This document shows, piece after piece, positions 1-5,633 of a stretch of 13,765 bases of DNA (position 1 is the stretch's first letter; each line of letters begins with the position of its first letter). The notes beneath the pieces are model-generated. The model was not told the DNA's origin, searched no databases, and saw only the letters and a program-made list of their open reading frames with translations. The position numbers and the translations under genes were made by a program. Origin of the DNA: Candidatus Helarchaeota archaeon (GTDB lineage Archaea; Asgardarchaeota; Lokiarchaeia; Helarchaeales; JABXJV01); the NCBI GenBank assembly GCA_013375355.1, contig JABXJV010000246.1, positions 1 to 13,765 of the forward strand, read 5' to 3'.

Positions 1-704
1 ACATTCCAGAAGCATTTGAATTTGGGCAATCCAGGATTTCAACTATTTTAATATCAAGACTGACAGAATTCAATTCTTTACTTAATGTTCAGTTAAGCGA
101 ACGAATTCATGATAAAATACAATTATCAGGATATAATGAGGGCGATTTACGGGAAATTTTAGGGTACAGAGCAGAATTGGCTTTTAAGAATAACGTAGTT
201 TCCACCGAGGTATTTGAACAAGTTATTTCAATATCTACTGGTACTCAAAATGCACGTCACGGAATAGAGATTTTTTATCAAGCTGGTAAAATCGCAGATC
301 AAGAGGGCCTTTCTCATATCACTCCAGAAATGGTAAGGAAAGCAAAAGCATATGTTTATCCCGAGTTACGTTCAAGTGTACTAGAAGAATTAAAACAACA
401 AGAATTATATGTTTCAATTGCTATTGCCCGTCATCTAAAAAAGGATAATATTGCCCATACAAGCATAGACGAAGTATATGAATTTTATAAGATTGTCTGT
501 GAGGAAAATGAAGAAACCCCCCAAGCAAAAGTCACGTTTCGCCGTCATGTAGATGTTTTAGCCAAAACTGGGATAATTTATAAAGTAGTTGAGCCAATAG
601 GGGGAGGAAAACGGGGTAGAAGATCAATTATAACGCTTCAAGATATTCCCGCAGAAGTATTAGAAGAAAAATGTACTAAAATATTAGGAAAAAATGAAAA
701 ATAG
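1..704 (+). CDS. cdc6: Orc1/Cdc6 replication initiator, C-terminal part (5' end outside window)
   Basis: The reading frame is open from base 3 to the TAG at 702-704, giving 233 residues with no start in the window, so the Walker A/B part of the AAA+ domain lies off the left edge. What remains matches the end of the AAA+ fold of archaeal Orc1/Cdc6: the SGYNEGDLREILGYRAELAF stretch, then TGTQNARHGIEIFYQAG, the sensor-2/lid region (Arg in NARHGI). A winged-helix domain follows from about 75 residues further on, ending in a basic wing rich in Gly, Lys and Arg (GGGKRGRRS) that in the family contacts origin DNA. Known family role: origin recognition and MCM loading. The gene converges on tfb with one base between stop codons. 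A TTG at 177 is only an internal codon. Family assignment is secure; whether this paralogue acts at an origin is not shown. Confidence 0.93.
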   Translation, partial: IPEAFEFGQSRISTILISRLTEFNSLLNVQLSERIHDKIQLSGYNEGDLREILGYRAELAFKNNVVSTEVFEQVISISTGTQNARHGIEIFYQAGKIADQEGLSHITPEMVRKAKAYVYPELRSSVLEELKQQELYVSIAIARHLKKDNIAHTSIDEVYEFYKIVCEENEETPQAKVTFRRHVDVLAKTGIIYKVVEPIGGGKRGRRSIITLQDIPAEVLEEKCTKILGKNEK

Positions 705-705
705 A

Positions 706-1650
706 TTAGAGTGATACATCTAAATTTAATTCGGTACAAATTTCTTTATATCTATTTCTTACTGTCACTTCAGTAACACGTGCAACTTTTGCTACCTTTG
801 TTTGTGTTTTTTTCTCATTCATTATTACGCTGGCAATATAAACGGCAGCAGCTGCCACGCCACATGGTCCTCTACCGGATGTTAATCCGTAATCTGTTGC
901 TTTTTTTAAGATCTCGATGGCTTTTAATTGTACCTTTGTAGAAAGTTCTAGATCTTGGGAAATCCGTGAAATATAGTCTACCGGATCAACATTTGGGATC
1001 TGGATGTTTAATTTATTAATTATAAACCTGTAACTCCTACCTATTTCTTTCTTATTTGCCTTGGCAATCTCCGCTATCTCATCTAATGTTCTGGGTGTTC
1101 TACATTGCCTTAGTGCCGCATATAGGGCTGCGGATGCAACTTCTTCAATTGATCGACCACGAACTAAACGTTTTTCTACGGCTTTTCTATAAATAAATGC
1201 AGCTACTTCTTTTACATTTTTTGGGATCCCTAAATGAGATGACATACGATCTAATTCTGAAAATGCAAGCGCTAAATTGCGTTCTGCAGCATCAGATACG
1301 CGCATACGTCTATTCCATTTCCTTAAACGGTAAATTTGAGCTCTATTTTTACCTCTTAAATTTTTACCTGCATAGTCTTGATTTCGCCAGTCGATCATCG
1401 TACTGAGACCTTTATCATGTATTGTATATGTCATTGGTGCACCGACTCTGACTCGCTTTTCCTTTTGTTCGAAGTCAAATGCTCGCCATTCGGGCCCATG
1501 ATCCATTAATTTGCTTTCAATTACTAAGCCACATTGGCTGCAAATTAGTTCCCCTCTCTCATTATCTTTCAAGATATGTGAATTTCCACATTCACTACAT
1601 TTAACATCAAATTCATTATTAAAGGAATGGGTAGCTCTTTGTAAATCCAT
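706..1650 (-). CDS. tfb: Transcription initiation factor B (TFB, archaeal TFIIB)
   Basis: A 314-residue protein, the normal TFB length. An N-terminal zinc ribbon has Cys18, Cys21, Cys37 and Cys40. A B-reader-type linker follows (GPEWRAF near 52-58, then a stretch rich in Lys and Arg), and then two cyclin-like repeats (about 115-205 and 210-314). These bind TBP and the BRE next to the TATA box, while the ribbon and reader recruit RNA polymerase and help set the start site. The ATG is preceded by a strong Shine-Dalgarno, GAGGGAG on the minus strand at 1659-1665, 8 bases upstream. Only 16 bases separate it from the gar1 stop, so it is very likely cotranscribed with gar1; the gar1-tfb neighbourhood recurs in archaea. 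All ribbon cysteines are present. Whether other tfb paralogues exist cannot be seen here. Confidence 0.96.
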   Translation of the reverse strand: MDLQRATHSFNNEFDVKCSECGNSHILKDNERGELICSQCGLVIESKLMDHGPEWRAFDFEQKEKRVRVGAPMTYTIHDKGLSTMIDWRNQDYAGKNLRGKNRAQIYRLRKWNRRMRVSDAAERNLALAFSELDRMSSHLGIPKNVKEVAAFIYRKAVEKRLVRGRSIEEVASAALYAALRQCRTPRTLDEIAEIAKANKKEIGRSYRFIINKLNIQIPNVDPVDYISRISQDLELSTKVQLKAIEILKKATDYGLTSGRGPCGVAAAAVYIASVIMNEKKTQTKVAKVARVTEVTVRNRYKEICTELNLDVSL

Positions 1651-1666
1651 TTAATATTCTCCCTCA

Positions 1667-1927
1667 TTATTTTTTTTTGAATTTTTTTCCAATTTTTTTA
1701 ATGTATAGATTTTCTCCAATTAGATTGGAATAATTTTGATTTTTATTTAAAGGTTTAATTAATAGATAGGGTTTGTTTACCGACCCTATAGCATCATAAA
1801 CATAACCAACTTTTTTCTGTTTTTCGTCAGAAACTATACTTCTTTTACCAATCTTTGGAACGAAATTAGATCTAACAACAATGTTCATTTGTGATGAAAT
1901 GTGTAGGACTGTACCTAACTTTTTCAA
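1667..1927 (-). CDS. gar1: H/ACA ribonucleoprotein subunit Gar1
   Basis: An 86-residue protein with the small beta-barrel pattern of archaeal Gar1: a GTVLHISSQMNIVVRS strand pair, a central KVGYVYDAIGSVNKPYLLIK segment, and a basic tail of Lys residues. In the H/ACA RNP, Gar1 binds the pseudouridine synthase Cbf5 and promotes substrate loading and release during rRNA modification. The start is TTG, supported by a GGGG-containing Shine-Dalgarno-like sequence about 10 bases upstream and by the absence of an in-frame ATG before the conserved fold. It lies between srp19 and tfb on the same strand; the 99-base gap to srp19 leaves room for its own promoter or leader. The small size lowers certainty slightly, but synteny with tfb agrees with the call. 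Confidence 0.85.
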   Translation of the reverse strand: MKKLGTVLHISSQMNIVVRSNFVPKIGKRSIVSDEKQKKVGYVYDAIGSVNKPYLLIKPLNKNQNYSNLIGENLYIKKIGKKFKKK

Positions 1928-1953
1928 ACCGGTTAAATCCCCGACAAAATTGG

Positions 1954-1981
1954 TTCTGATGCAAACAAATATGGATCAGAA
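1954..1981. repeat. Perfect 7-bp inverted repeat in the srp19-gar1 spacer
   Basis: TTCTGAT at 1954-1960 and ATCAGAA at 1975-1981 are exact reverse complements separated by 14 bases, inside the 99-base spacer upstream of gar1. It could be an operator or a leader hairpin in the gar1-tfb transcript. Nothing identifies a binding protein, and in AT-rich DNA a repeat of this length can occur by chance. Confidence 0.3.
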
Positions 1982-2026
1982 TCACATTAATAAAGATTTT
2001 GATCATAATCAAATTTGCATACTGGT

Positions 2027-2311
2027 TTATTTTTTTAATTTTTTCATTTTTTTGGTTAATTTTATTAGAATTTTACCTTTTTTTTCAGACGGATTTAATA
2101 TTGCTAATCGACCAGGGCTCCACCAACTTCTTGGATAAGCTTTGCCGATTTCAATTTCAAATTTGCATCCTAAAGCGCTAGCTGATTTTGCCATCATTTC
2201 TAAAGATGGTGATTTTACAGCCAATTTCTTACTTACTCTCCTCCCCTCGCCTCTCGTTTTTTCTGTATCAAAATAAGCTGGATAAAAATACAGCTTGTTT
2301 CGTTTTTTCAT
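2027..2311 (-). CDS. srp19: Signal recognition particle protein SRP19
   Basis: A 94-residue protein matching archaeal SRP19 in length and pattern. The N-terminal KLYFYPAYFD strand is followed by a basic loop (TRGEGRRVSKKLAV), an acidic helix (SPSLEMMAKSASALG), then the signature KAYPRSWWSPGRLAI and a Lys-rich tail. In the family these basic surfaces clamp helices 6 and 8 of 7S RNA and prepare it for SRP54 binding, so proteins are targeted to the membrane during translation. The ATG at 2309-2311 is the only start before the fold; no strong Shine-Dalgarno is close by. It is the first gene of a leftward series with gar1 and tfb. A plausible TATA element (TTTTTAAAG on the minus strand, about 2376-2386) would give a leader of roughly 40 bases. 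Confidence 0.92.
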   Translation of the reverse strand: MKKRNKLYFYPAYFDTEKTRGEGRRVSKKLAVKSPSLEMMAKSASALGCKFEIEIGKAYPRSWWSPGRLAILNPSEKKGKILIKLTKKMKKLKK

Positions 2312-2421
2312 AGGAATATATAATTGTCCTTTCCTTATTAAAGTATGTTGACACCCTTTATTTCAATTTAAGGAACTTTAAAAAGTAATTTTCTTATTGT
2401 TTGCCTAAGAAAAAAATTCGA

Positions 2422-2445
2422 ATTTCGTTAATTATTAATCGAAAT
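2422..2445. promoter_or_regulatory. Inverted repeat over a TATA-like core upstream of hypA
   Basis: ATTTCG at 2422-2427 and CGAAAT at 2440-2445 are exact inverted arms around a 12-base all-AT core (TTAATTATTAAT) that resembles a TATA element. The core lies about 40-50 bases before the hypA GTG, a reasonable position for a promoter with a short leader. A dimeric repressor bound here would block TBP. This is read from position and symmetry only; no regulator is identified. Confidence 0.35.
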
Positions 2446-2480
2446 AGGAAATTTTAGTCTATCTGAATGGAGTTGATCGG

Positions 2481-2861
2481 GTGCATGAATTTGCAACGGC
2501 ACAGAAAATAGTAAGAACAGTCGTTTCTGTTGCTTTAAGGAACAATGCGAAAGTAATCAACGAAATCCTTTTGGAATTGGGTGAATTAACATTTGTAAAC
2601 CCAGACCAATTGAAATTTGTTTTTAAAATTGCAGCAGATAAATCTATTGCAAAGGATGCAATATTAAATATTGTTAGTAAACCTGGAGCAATAAGATGTA
2701 AAGAATGTGGATATGAAGGAGGATTAAAATATGAAGAAGATCGACCTGAATTTCACACAATGGCTGCATTATTTACTCTTGATTGTCCAAAATGTAAGAA
2801 TAAAAATACTGAAATAATTGGTGGTCGTGAATTAACCATTAAAAATATAAAAGTAGTCTAA
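2481..2861 (+). CDS. hypA: Hydrogenase nickel incorporation protein HypA
   Basis: A 126-residue protein with both HypA hallmarks. The N-terminal Met-His-Glu (MHEFATAQ) provides the nickel site, and a zinc domain carries Cys73-x2-Cys76 and Cys102-x2-Cys105. HypA works with the GTPase HypB to deliver nickel to the large subunit of [NiFe]-hydrogenases. The start is GTG, fixed by the MHE motif, which must be N-terminal to bind nickel; a GGAG lies 8 bases upstream. The 25 residues between the two Cys pairs form a longer loop with His92, as in archaeal HypA. It is a lone rightward gene that converges with rps8e, 3 bases between stops. No hydrogenase or other hyp gene is in the window, so targets lie elsewhere, but its presence implies nickel hydrogenase metabolism. 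Confidence 0.95.
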   Translation: MHEFATAQKIVRTVVSVALRNNAKVINEILLELGELTFVNPDQLKFVFKIAADKSIAKDAILNIVSKPGAIRCKECGYEGGLKYEEDRPEFHTMAALFTLDCPKCKNKNTEIIGGRELTIKNIKVV

Positions 2862-2864
2862 AAA

Positions 2865-3248
2865 TTATTCTTCTTTAATCAATATAGCATTTAATTGTCC
2901 TTGTTGACCTGGTCTGCTAGTTATTCTTGCTAAGCCCATTTCTGTTTCTATAATGGTACCTTTTGTAATTATTTTTCTCCTATCGTATTCTTTATTTGCA
3001 GGATTTTGAATAACAGAGATAATTGGGACCTTTCCTTGAGTTTTTCCTGTAAAATCAGTTAAATTTACAAATTCGGCTAGTAAGAGTTTCTTTTTTGTAT
3101 GACCGCCCATAGTCCTAACTTTTTTGGTTTTTTTTGGACCAATCAAAGTTTCAATAGGCGGACTACCCGCTTCAAAGCTTCTTTTTTTCCTAAATGATTT
3201 ATATCTTCCGCCTGTGCCTTTTCTTTTTGATCTGCCTTGATAATTCAC
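2865..3248 (-). CDS. rps8e: Small ribosomal subunit protein S8e (eS8)
   Basis: A 127-residue protein of the archaeal/eukaryotic S8e family, of usual archaeal length. The N-terminus YQGRSKRKGTGGRYKSFRKK is the family's rRNA-binding signature, followed by a Lys-rich middle (TMGGHTKKKLLLAEFVNL) and an RRKIITKGTIIETEMGLARI segment near the C-terminus. It is a structural protein of the 30S subunit. Two adjacent in-frame starts exist, TTG at 3249-3251 and GTG at 3246-3248. GTG is preferred because it places Met two residues before the conserved Q-G-R-S as in relatives. A GGAAG at about 3262-3266 could serve either. It is transcribed divergently from the transporter pair. Confidence 0.95.
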   Translation of the reverse strand: MNYQGRSKRKGTGGRYKSFRKKRSFEAGSPPIETLIGPKKTKKVRTMGGHTKKKLLLAEFVNLTDFTGKTQGKVPIISVIQNPANKEYDRRKIITKGTIIETEMGLARITSRPGQQGQLNAILIKEE

Positions 3249-3384
3249 CAATTTTTGAATCTTCCATGATAAATTAATGTTTATAATTTAAAGAATTGCA
3301 CTTTTAATTTAAATATTACTTTATAAAACAGTTAAAAAAGACCGTAATAATTTGAGGAGCAAATTAGCTTATGTAAAAACAAAA

Positions 3385-3428
3385 TTTTTAAATAACAAAA
3401 TGACCTTTTCTCCTTTAAGTCATGAGGT
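3385..3428 (+). promoter_or_regulatory. Promoter (TATA) and Shine-Dalgarno for the MgtE-like pair
   Basis: TTTTTAAATA at 3385-3394 is a good archaeal TATA element and predicts transcription starting near 3415. GAGGT at 3424-3428 is a good Shine-Dalgarno 8 bases before an ATG at 3437. These elements line up with the ATG at 3437, not with the GTG at 3528. This matters because the ATG is in a different frame from the transporter body. Confidence 0.5.
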
Positions 3429-3436
3429 ATAAATAG

Positions 3437-3527
3437 ATGACAAAAAGGATGTCGTTAAATTGGGGCAACGGTAAAAACAAAGAAAAAGAAGAGGTCAGAA
3501 CTCTTCACATTAATACGCGAAAGCATA
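3437..3527 (+). other. Probable displaced N-terminus of the first MgtE-like gene (frame break)
   Basis: The ATG at 3437 has a Shine-Dalgarno and TATA element correctly spaced, and it opens a frame reading MTKRMSLNWGNGK before running on to a TGA in the mid 3550s. The transporter frame itself is open upstream to a TAA at 3456-3458 and encodes KKKKRSELFTLIRESIVV just before the first membrane helix, which looks genuinely coding. Removing one A from either five-A run (3473-3477 or 3483-3487) joins the two into a single protein of about 217 residues. An assembly or sequencing indel is the simplest explanation; a real mutation or +1 frameshifting is possible. Confidence 0.5.
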
Positions 3528-4091
3528 GTGGTTCTATCCGTATGTGCCCTAGGTGAGATGCTAACTGGGACTTTTCTTGAATCTGGAATTTCTTATCTAC
3601 CAGGTCTTTTAATTTTAATCCCAGCAATTTTACAAATGCGGGGTATGATATCAGGTTCATTTTCGTCAAGAATTTCTACCGCATTACACATCGGAACTAT
3701 AAAACCGCAATTGAGAGACAATACAAAAACATTTTATCAAAATATTTATGCAATTCTAATCTTATCAATAATTACACCTATCATTGCTGCAGCTATTTCG
3801 TCCCTTGTAAGTGGACTTTTAAATGTGAAAAATATTGGATTTCTAGCTTATTTATTTATAGCATTAGTGGCAGGTCTCATTTCGGGTTTAATTCAACTTT
3901 TCATAAGTATTTTAAGCGGTATTATTGTTTTTAATCGGGGTCTTGACCCAGATATTATTGTTTTTCCATTACTATCAGTTATAGGAGATATTCTTTCTGT
4001 TTTTTCTTTAATTTTAGCTACAAATTTGTTTATTTCTTTACAAGGATCGGAATATCTTTTATTAGGATGGTGGGAGGGATTACTTAAGTGA
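3528..4091 (+). CDS. MgtE/SLC41-type divalent cation transporter, first half-size subunit
   Basis: A membrane protein of 187 residues from the in-frame GTG, probably about 30 residues longer at the true N-terminus. It matches the MgtE integral-membrane domain: a first helix with GEMLTGTFLE, the pore-helix signature PGLLILIPAILQMRG, the following SSRISTALHIG, and later FNRGLDPDIIVFPLLSVIGD. The Asp residues of the DPD and GD motifs lie where the family binds Mg2+ in the pore. About five hydrophobic helices are visible. It lacks the cytosolic N and CBS domains that gate bacterial MgtE, as in SLC41-like proteins. The stop overlaps the next gene's GTG by four bases (GTGA), implying translational coupling and a heteromeric transporter. 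Starting at 3528 would cut into helix 1, so the annotated start is doubtful. Confidence 0.85.
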   Translation: MVLSVCALGEMLTGTFLESGISYLPGLLILIPAILQMRGMISGSFSSRISTALHIGTIKPQLRDNTKTFYQNIYAILILSIITPIIAAAISSLVSGLLNVKNIGFLAYLFIALVAGLISGLIQLFISILSGIIVFNRGLDPDIIVFPLLSVIGDILSVFSLILATNLFISLQGSEYLLLGWWEGLLK

Positions 4092-4633
4092 TAAAATCAG
4101 AATTTTTTAAAATTTTACAGGAAAATTTTCCCATCATAATTTTTTGCCTTTGTATTGGAATATTGTCAGGATATTTCTTAAATTCTTCATCTAGTGAGGG
4201 CTTTGGTATTTTATTAATTGCTCCAGCTATAATGACGACAACAGGTAATATTGGATCTATCTTTGGATCACAACTAACAACTGCTCTACATTCAGGAGTT
4301 ATAGGAGCAAAATTCCAAAAAAGCAGAGTATTATTCACAAAAATTTTGGGCATGGTTATTTTAAGCTTTCTAATGTCCATTTTGATTGGATTTTGTGCTT
4401 ATTTCATTTCGTTAATCATAAAAATCCAAGGAAAGGAATTAATTCATTTCTTATTACTTACCACTATCTCGGGATTAATCACTTCATCTTTAATGATTCT
4501 AATATCTATATTTGTGTCATATGCTACATTTTCAAGGGGACTTGACCCAGATAATTTTGTAACTCCCCTTGTTTCAACGCTATCGGATTTTATAAGCGTA
4601 TTAATAATAATTATTGTAGATATTATTATATAA
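4088..4633 (+). CDS. MgtE/SLC41-type divalent cation transporter, second half-size subunit
   Basis: A 181-residue membrane protein homologous to its upstream neighbour. The two share the pore-helix pattern (GILLIAPAIMTTTGNIGSIF here), the TALHSG segment and FSRGLDPDNFVTPLVSTLSD, the last being the Mg2+-site region of the MgtE/SLC41 family. About five helices are predicted and no CBS domain is present. The GTG start at 4088 overlaps the preceding stop in a GTGA quartet, so translation is probably coupled. The likely function is Mg2+ or another divalent cation crossing the membrane as a pseudo-symmetric pair with the first gene; eukaryotic SLC41 proteins carry two such domains in one chain. Direction of transport and ion choice cannot be read from sequence. 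Confidence 0.88.
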   Translation: MIKSEFFKILQENFPIIIFCLCIGILSGYFLNSSSSEGFGILLIAPAIMTTTGNIGSIFGSQLTTALHSGVIGAKFQKSRVLFTKILGMVILSFLMSILIGFCAYFISLIIKIQGKELIHFLLLTTISGLITSSLMILISIFVSYATFSRGLDPDNFVTPLVSTLSDFISVLIIIIVDIII

Positions 4634-4677
4634 AGTACAAAAAATAGAAAGAATTCAGCTTAATTTCAATACAGTTG

Positions 4678-5037
4678 TTATAATTTCTCAAGAATTACCC
4701 GTAGATTTCGTAAAATTAATCCGACGGAGCTTGCAGCGTCCTCTCCAGTAAGAACTATTAGTATTACATCATCTGTAGCTACTAATACACAATATCCTTC
4801 AATTGCTTTAAGACTTAATTCAGTTACTTTACCCTTTTCAATTGAACCACCTAATTTTGTTGAACTGTCTATTGTTGCTATTGCATTTTTTGCGATTCCT
4901 TCATGATCCATGTCGGTTATTGTCTGTGCTACGATCACCTTTTTCTTTTTTCTATCAACCGCTGCTATTCCTTCGACTTCAGGAACAGAATCCATCAATT
5001 GAGCTAATTGTGGTTCAATATCTGCTTTTTTTGCCAT
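4678..5037 (-). CDS. Roadblock/LC7 domain protein A
   Basis: A 119-residue single-domain protein with a roadblock/LC7 pattern: an N-terminal helix (LAQLMDSVPEVEGIAAVD), a central strand pair, a helix with KNAIATID, then the strongly hydrophobic GYCVLVATDDVILIVLTGED and a C-terminal helix (LILRNLRVILEKL). Known family members dimerise and regulate small GTPases (MglB acting on MglA) or scaffold them (Ragulator, dynein light chains). The ATG has an excellent Shine-Dalgarno, GAGGTG at 5047-5052 on the minus strand, 9 bases upstream. It is the second gene of a two-gene leftward operon, 33 bases after a second roadblock gene, suggesting that the products form a heterodimer. No GTPase gene is in the window. 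Specific partners are unknown. Confidence 0.85.
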   Translation of the reverse strand: MAKKADIEPQLAQLMDSVPEVEGIAAVDRKKKKVIVAQTITDMDHEGIAKNAIATIDSSTKLGGSIEKGKVTELSLKAIEGYCVLVATDDVILIVLTGEDAASSVGLILRNLRVILEKL

Positions 5038-5070
5038 ATCATTTTACACCTCTAAACGGTTAAACATTCC

Positions 5071-5379
5071 CTAAAAAATTTTGACTCCTTTTTCTTTTAA
5101 TACAATAAGGATGTATTCTTCTTCGGGGGCTATTAAAACTTCGCCAAACATAGTCGTAATAGTCAAGAAGCTCATTGCTCCCTCCTCTTCCAATTCTGCG
5201 ACGACATTCCGAGCCTTTCCTACAAGACTAGTAATATGTGCAGCAATTTTCTCCGTCTTTTCAGTTTCATAAGTAGTACTTATTGGGAGACCCTCAGTTG
5301 TTGTAACAATAACCCCTTTTACCCCTTCAAATCGTTTTAATTTTTTCAACGTTTCATCAAAAATTTTACGACCTATCAA
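5071..5379 (-). CDS. Roadblock/LC7 domain protein B
   Basis: A 102-residue protein with clear roadblock/LC7 order: helix 1 ([19 protein letters not shown]), [11 protein letters not shown], a long helix ([21 protein letters not shown]), then paired strands [20 protein letters not shown] and LIVLKEKG. This MglB-like form, with EGLPIS and [11 protein letters not shown], is common in archaea and bacteria that encode Ras-like GTPases. The predicted start is TTG, with GGTG about 7 bases before it; no ATG is available in frame. It is the first gene of the pair with roadblock protein A. The two are diverged in sequence, which favours different roles or an obligate heterodimer over a recent duplication. 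The promoter should lie in the AT-rich spacer shared with the glycosyltransferase. Confidence 0.87.
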   Translation of the reverse strand: MIGRKIFDETLKKLKRFEGVKGVIVTTTEGLPISTTYETEKTEKIAAHITSLVGKARNVVAELEEEGAMSFLTITTMFGEVLIAPEEEYILIVLKEKGVKIF

Positions 5380-5633
5380 TATTTACACCGAACATGTTTG
5401 TTACTTTTTAGAAATTCTAATAATCTTGAAAAATTCATTATTTTTTTGAAATTGGAATAAGTTTGTATAGTTTTTCCAAATATTTAAAATTTTCTTCAAA
5501 TATTCGATAATGTTTCTAATAATAACTTATTAAATTTCACAATTTAATTTACAATAATCCAATTTAAATTTATAATACAAAAAAATAAGTTACCTATGAT
5601 TTAAAATTTAATAATTCAATATTGTGATAAATC
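5380..5633. other. 254-base AT-rich divergent intergenic region
   Basis: This is the longest gene-free stretch in the window. It must hold both divergent promoters. On the plus strand, TTTAAATTTATAATA at about 5563-5577 is a likely TATA for the glycosyltransferase, predicting a leader of roughly 30 bases. Two similar elements, CAATTTAATTT at 5540-5550 and CAATTTAAATT at 5560-5570, lie exactly 20 bases apart, about two helical turns. A short palindrome AACATGTT is at 5391-5398. No RNA gene or hidden ORF was recognised. Confidence 0.4.

Noticed and set aside
1..704. Possible replication origin next to the orc1/cdc6 gene
   Set aside because: Archaeal origins often lie beside this gene, but usually upstream of it, which is outside the window. 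No origin-recognition-box-like repeats were seen downstream, where tfb begins after one base.
1197..1406. Plus-strand open frame opposite tfb
   Set aside because: It lies wholly inside the conserved tfb gene on the other strand and has no recognisable domain, so it is a shadow frame. The same applies to frames opposite or inside gar1/srp19, both roadblock genes, the glycosyltransferase, sulfatase, ThDP, SDR and dph6 genes.
1928..2026. C/D-box guide RNA or tRNA in the srp19-gar1 spacer
   Set aside because: One CTGA and an imperfect C-box-like ATGATCA occur, but not a full C/D'/C'/D set, and there is no cloverleaf or T-loop sequence.
3470..3490. Programmed -1 frameshift at the A-rich stretch of the first MgtE-like gene
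   Set aside because: Joining the ATG frame to the transporter frame needs +1 (or -2), not -1, and the in-frame bases before the A run do not fit the X-XXY-YYZ slippery pattern. An indel is simpler.
4084..4380. Minus-strand 98-residue frame under the second MgtE gene
   Set aside because: The plus-strand frame has the MgtE motifs and a GTGA overlap with its partner. The minus frame has no domain pattern or ribosome binding site.
5380..5633. CRISPR, tandem repeat or small ORF in the longest spacer
   Set aside because: Only two short, imperfect AT-rich copies (5540-5550 and 5560-5570) were seen, with no regular repeat-spacer pattern and no convincing start, ribosome binding site or protein domain.
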